Shown here piece by piece: positions 61,710-64,000 of a stretch of DNA of 64,000 bases. Position numbers and translations under genes: made by a program. The notes under the pieces were generated by a model. That model did no database searches. It had not been told where the DNA came from and worked only from the letters and a program-made list of their open reading frames with translations. The stretch comes from Psychromonas sp. MME1. GTDB taxonomy: Bacteria > Pseudomonadota > Gammaproteobacteria > Enterobacterales > Psychromonadaceae. The DNA lies in assembly GCF_041080865.1 (NCBI RefSeq), contig NZ_CP160906.1, positions 1,302,001 to 1,366,000 of the forward strand, read 5' to 3'. The first letter of the stretch is position 1. The number at the start of each line of letters is the position of its first letter.

Positions 61710-63122
61710 ATGACCAAAGCGAAAACCAAAATAGCCTATCTGTGCAGTGAATGTGGCGCTGATTTTAAAAAATGGCAAGGTCAATGTAGTGAATGTAAAT
61801 CTTGGAATACCATCACCGAATTTAGACAACCCACGGCAACAACGGGCGCTTTAAATTCAGCTATCAATCGTAACAAAACGGCGGGTTATGCTGGTGTATT
61901 AAGCAGTGGCGTACAACGTATCTCGACTGTACAAATAGAAAATGCGGCACGCGTTAGCACCGGATTATCAGAATTAGATCGTGTCTTGGGCGGCGGAATA
62001 ACGCTTGGCTCCGTGGTCTTAATTAGTGGCGATCCCGGCTCAGGTAAAACAACATTACTTACCAAAGTTGCCGCGGTTATGTCACAGAGCATGCCAACAT
62101 TATACGTCACAGCAGAAGAGAGCCTCAGTCAGTGGGCAAAACGCGGGGTTGAACGATTAAAATTGGACTTCAATAGTGACAATTTTTTATTGTCCGATAC
62201 TGATTGCGTAGAAGATATTGTCGACCAATGTATTGAAAATAATATTAAATTTTTAATCGCTGATTCCATACAAGCCTTTGAATCTAATCAAGCAGAAGGT
62301 TCGGCAGGTGGCGTTACACAGGTAAAAAATTGCGCGAAAATTCTTAACCGGCTATGTAAACAACACGGTATCACCCTGATTTTAGTTGGTCAGGTAAATA
62401 AAAATTCACAAATGGCGGGGCCACAAACCCTAAAACATATTATTGATACGGCAATCCATATTGAAGTGAATGATGCCTCGGTGCGCATATTACGCGCCGA
62501 TAAAAATCGCTTTGGAGATACAGAACAAGTGGGTATTTTTCAAATGACTGAAAAAGGGATGTACTCCGTTGATAACCCCAGCCGACTTTTTCTATCGGGT
62601 AGCGATGAACACTTTGAAGGGTCGGCAATTTCAGTGATTAAAGATGGCGCACGTAATTTATTAATTGAGATTCAAGCCTTAGCAACGGAAGTTGAAGGCG
62701 AAAAATCGATTCGTAACTGTATCGGCATCTCCTACAGTCGTCTCTCATTAATCACAGCTGTACTCAGAAAACATGGCGGCATACCGACCTACTACGATAT
62801 TAATATCAGTCTGGTCGGAGGCTTAAAAATGTCAGATACAGAAACCTCTACGGATATGGCGGTTACCGCAGCCCTATTAAGTTCAATTAATTCTAGACCA
62901 TTACCGGAGGATTCCGTTTTTATTGGCGAATTAGCATTAACGGGAGAATTAAGACAAATACCACAAATTGTCCCTCGGGTTCGTGAAGCTCTCACTCATG
63001 GTAAAAAGCAGATTTATATTCCTGCCGTAGCTTATCACAAATCCATGGAGCAATTTGTTAAAGCAGGTCAATCTATACACCCGCTTAAAAATGTCAGAGC
63101 GTTAATAGAGGCGTTGTCTTAA
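61710..63122 (+). CDS. radA: DNA repair protein RadA (Sms)
   Basis: The 470-residue RecA-like helicase acts in recombinational branch migration. It has an N-terminal zinc finger (CSECGADFKKWQGQCSEC), Walker A SGDPGSGKTTL, the RadA-specific KNRFGDTEQ motif and a Lon-like C-terminal domain (EDSVFIGELALTGELR). Everything is complete. It starts 21 bases behind recX and may be translated from the same transcript. The convergent PilZ-like gene lies behind it. Confidence 0.96.
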   Translation: MTKAKTKIAYLCSECGADFKKWQGQCSECKSWNTITEFRQPTATTGALNSAINRNKTAGYAGVLSSGVQRISTVQIENAARVSTGLSELDRVLGGGITLGSVVLISGDPGSGKTTLLTKVAAVMSQSMPTLYVTAEESLSQWAKRGVERLKLDFNSDNFLLSDTDCVEDIVDQCIENNIKFLIADSIQAFESNQAEGSAGGVTQVKNCAKILNRLCKQHGITLILVGQVNKNSQMAGPQTLKHIIDTAIHIEVNDASVRILRADKNRFGDTEQVGIFQMTEKGMYSVDNPSRLFLSGSDEHFEGSAISVIKDGARNLLIEIQALATEVEGEKSIRNCIGISYSRLSLITAVLRKHGGIPTYYDINISLVGGLKMSDTETSTDMAVTAALLSSINSRPLPEDSVFIGELALTGELRQIPQIVPRVREALTHGKKQIYIPAVAYHKSMEQFVKAGQSIHPLKNVRALIEALS

Positions 63123-63156
63123 GCAAGCAGCCAATATTGTCTTAATCGTTCAGCCA

Positions 63157-64000
63157 TTAAGACTCTATTTGTTTGCGGAAGAGGCGTAGCATTTCATGGC
63201 GCGTTTTTTGATGGTCGAGATAATAGATATCTTTGGGGAATAAAAGCTCAATAACCCCCGTATCAAAAATACGTTTAACCTCATACTCATCGTGCGCAAC
63301 GTCCTGCTGATACATATAATTTAACCAGGTTTGATTGGTGTGAATAATAAATTCCACTCGCATCCCCCCTAAACGGGCAAAGAATTTCATCATTGAGGTT
63401 TTTTCACTGGAGCCTTCTGCCCTGCCTCGATATTGGGTATGTTCGACTAATGTGTCGGAAATATCTTCGAGCACCATTAATGAATTCGCCTTCGAAGCAC
63501 TGTGCGTTAAGTGTTGCTGAAATGCTTTGACATCGGCAACTGAATCTAAAACGGCCATCAAGCCTAATTCATCATCAACGGCAACGGCAGGATTTTTCTC
63601 GTTTTTACGGAGTAATTTTAATACCTTTGCCTCTGGTGGTTTTTTCCTAATAGAGACATAAATTGGTATGTTTTTTTTACCCACCGTAAAACTACGACGC
63701 TTTATTAAGGTCAGTTTTTTGCCTTTTTCTTTCTCTTTCAAATTAGCTTGTGAAGGTTGTAATACTTCTACACCAGTACAATAATAATCGTCATCCCGAT
63801 GCGTCGAATGCAGGTATACGGAGTCAAGTTGGCCAATTTTTAAATCAGAGTTCCATACATATCCATTTAAAAAAGTTAAAAAGCTAGAAAACTTCGTCTC
63901 AATTTTGGTTTCACGCTCACGTTGGTCGATACTCCCGGCTAAGGTCATTAATATCAGTTTTCGACGCGCTTCAAAACGTGCTTTTTTGTGGTAATGGTCG
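63157..64000 (-). CDS. PilZ-like protein next to radA (start outside window)
   Basis: The frame is open to the right window edge; the ATG at 63948 is internal, since the stretch before it (HKKARFEARRKLIL) continues the protein. The visible part of about 280 residues resembles the PilZ-like protein that neighbours radA in Vibrio (PlzC type). Clear RxxxR/DxSxxG binding motifs are not visible, so c-di-GMP binding cannot be claimed. It is convergent with radA. Identity rests mainly on synteny and general likeness. Confidence 0.7.
   Translation of the reverse strand, partial: DHYHKKARFEARRKLILMTLAGSIDQRERETKIETKFSSFLTFLNGYVWNSDLKIGQLDSVYLHSTHRDDDYYCTGVEVLQPSQANLKEKEKGKKLTLIKRRSFTVGKKNIPIYVSIRKKPPEAKVLKLLRKNEKNPAVAVDDELGLMAVLDSVADVKAFQQHLTHSASKANSLMVLEDISDTLVEHTQYRGRAEGSSEKTSMMKFFARLGGMRVEFIIHTNQTWLNYMYQQDVAHDEYEVKRIFDTGVIELLFPKDIYYLDHQKTRHEMLRLFRKQIES

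Overview
The window looks like chromosomal DNA of a marine, probably cold-adapted gammaproteobacterium close to Psychromonas, Moritella or Shewanella. The evidence is the AT-rich coding style, a pfaABCD polyunsaturated fatty acid (PUFA) synthase locus with its pfaR regulator, a detached pfaE-type phosphopantetheinyl transferase, two VF530-family proteins, and the mix of housekeeping genes (serB/smp, sodB/grxD, tmaR, metR/alaA, radA). The genus is an inference.

Region by region. 1-452: the 3' end of an integron integrase. 455-19,826, all minus strand: pfaR, pfaA, pfaB, pfaC, pfaD, then a VF530 protein and a cold-shock/DUF1294 protein, probably one long operon. As read here, pfaA and pfaC are each broken by a single +1-type frameshift. 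20,040-22,610: an integron-cassette-like stretch with a YefM/YoeB toxin-antitoxin pair and an OLD-like ATPase. Their stop codons lie inside attC-like core sites, and the stretch is bounded by a remnant IS1182 end and palindromic repeats. 22,709-36,692: accessory and chromosomal genes, including a zinc-ribbon membrane protein, small exported proteins, a choloylglycine-hydrolase-like gene whose second codon is TGA, htpX, two spondin-domain proteins next to a two-component system, an alpha-amylase and DUF486. 37,140-42,731: a cluster of attC sites without an integrase. It holds a three-gene cassette whose first two genes resemble the two-protein GapS4 anti-phage system, a membrane-protein cassette, a complete IS1182-family element inserted in an attC core site, and a truncated IS91-type integrase. 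42,938-64,000: ordinary chromosome, with a glycosyltransferase, thioredoxin, rhlE (frameshifted), a second VF530 gene, serB, smp, sodB, grxD, tmaR, pfaE, a GST, PilZ, a YbgC-type thioesterase, LMW-PTP, pdxH, cobQ, a DAHP synthase, moeA, metR, alaA, recX, radA and a PilZ-like gene cut by the window edge.

How the genes work together. PfaA, B, C and D form the iterative PUFA synthase. PfaE, about 32 kb away on the other strand, would load phosphopantetheine onto the five ACPs of PfaA, and PfaR would control the operon. The integron-type cassettes are defence-flavoured cargo (toxin-antitoxin, OLD-like ATPase, GapS4-like pair) that has been cut up by IS insertions and by a palindromic repeat family with the core TCGGGGACATCC. 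Three frameshifts (pfaA, pfaC, rhlE) and one nonsense codon in 64 kb could be real gene decay or base-call errors; raw reads are needed to decide. I saw no tRNA, rRNA, CRISPR array or prophage.
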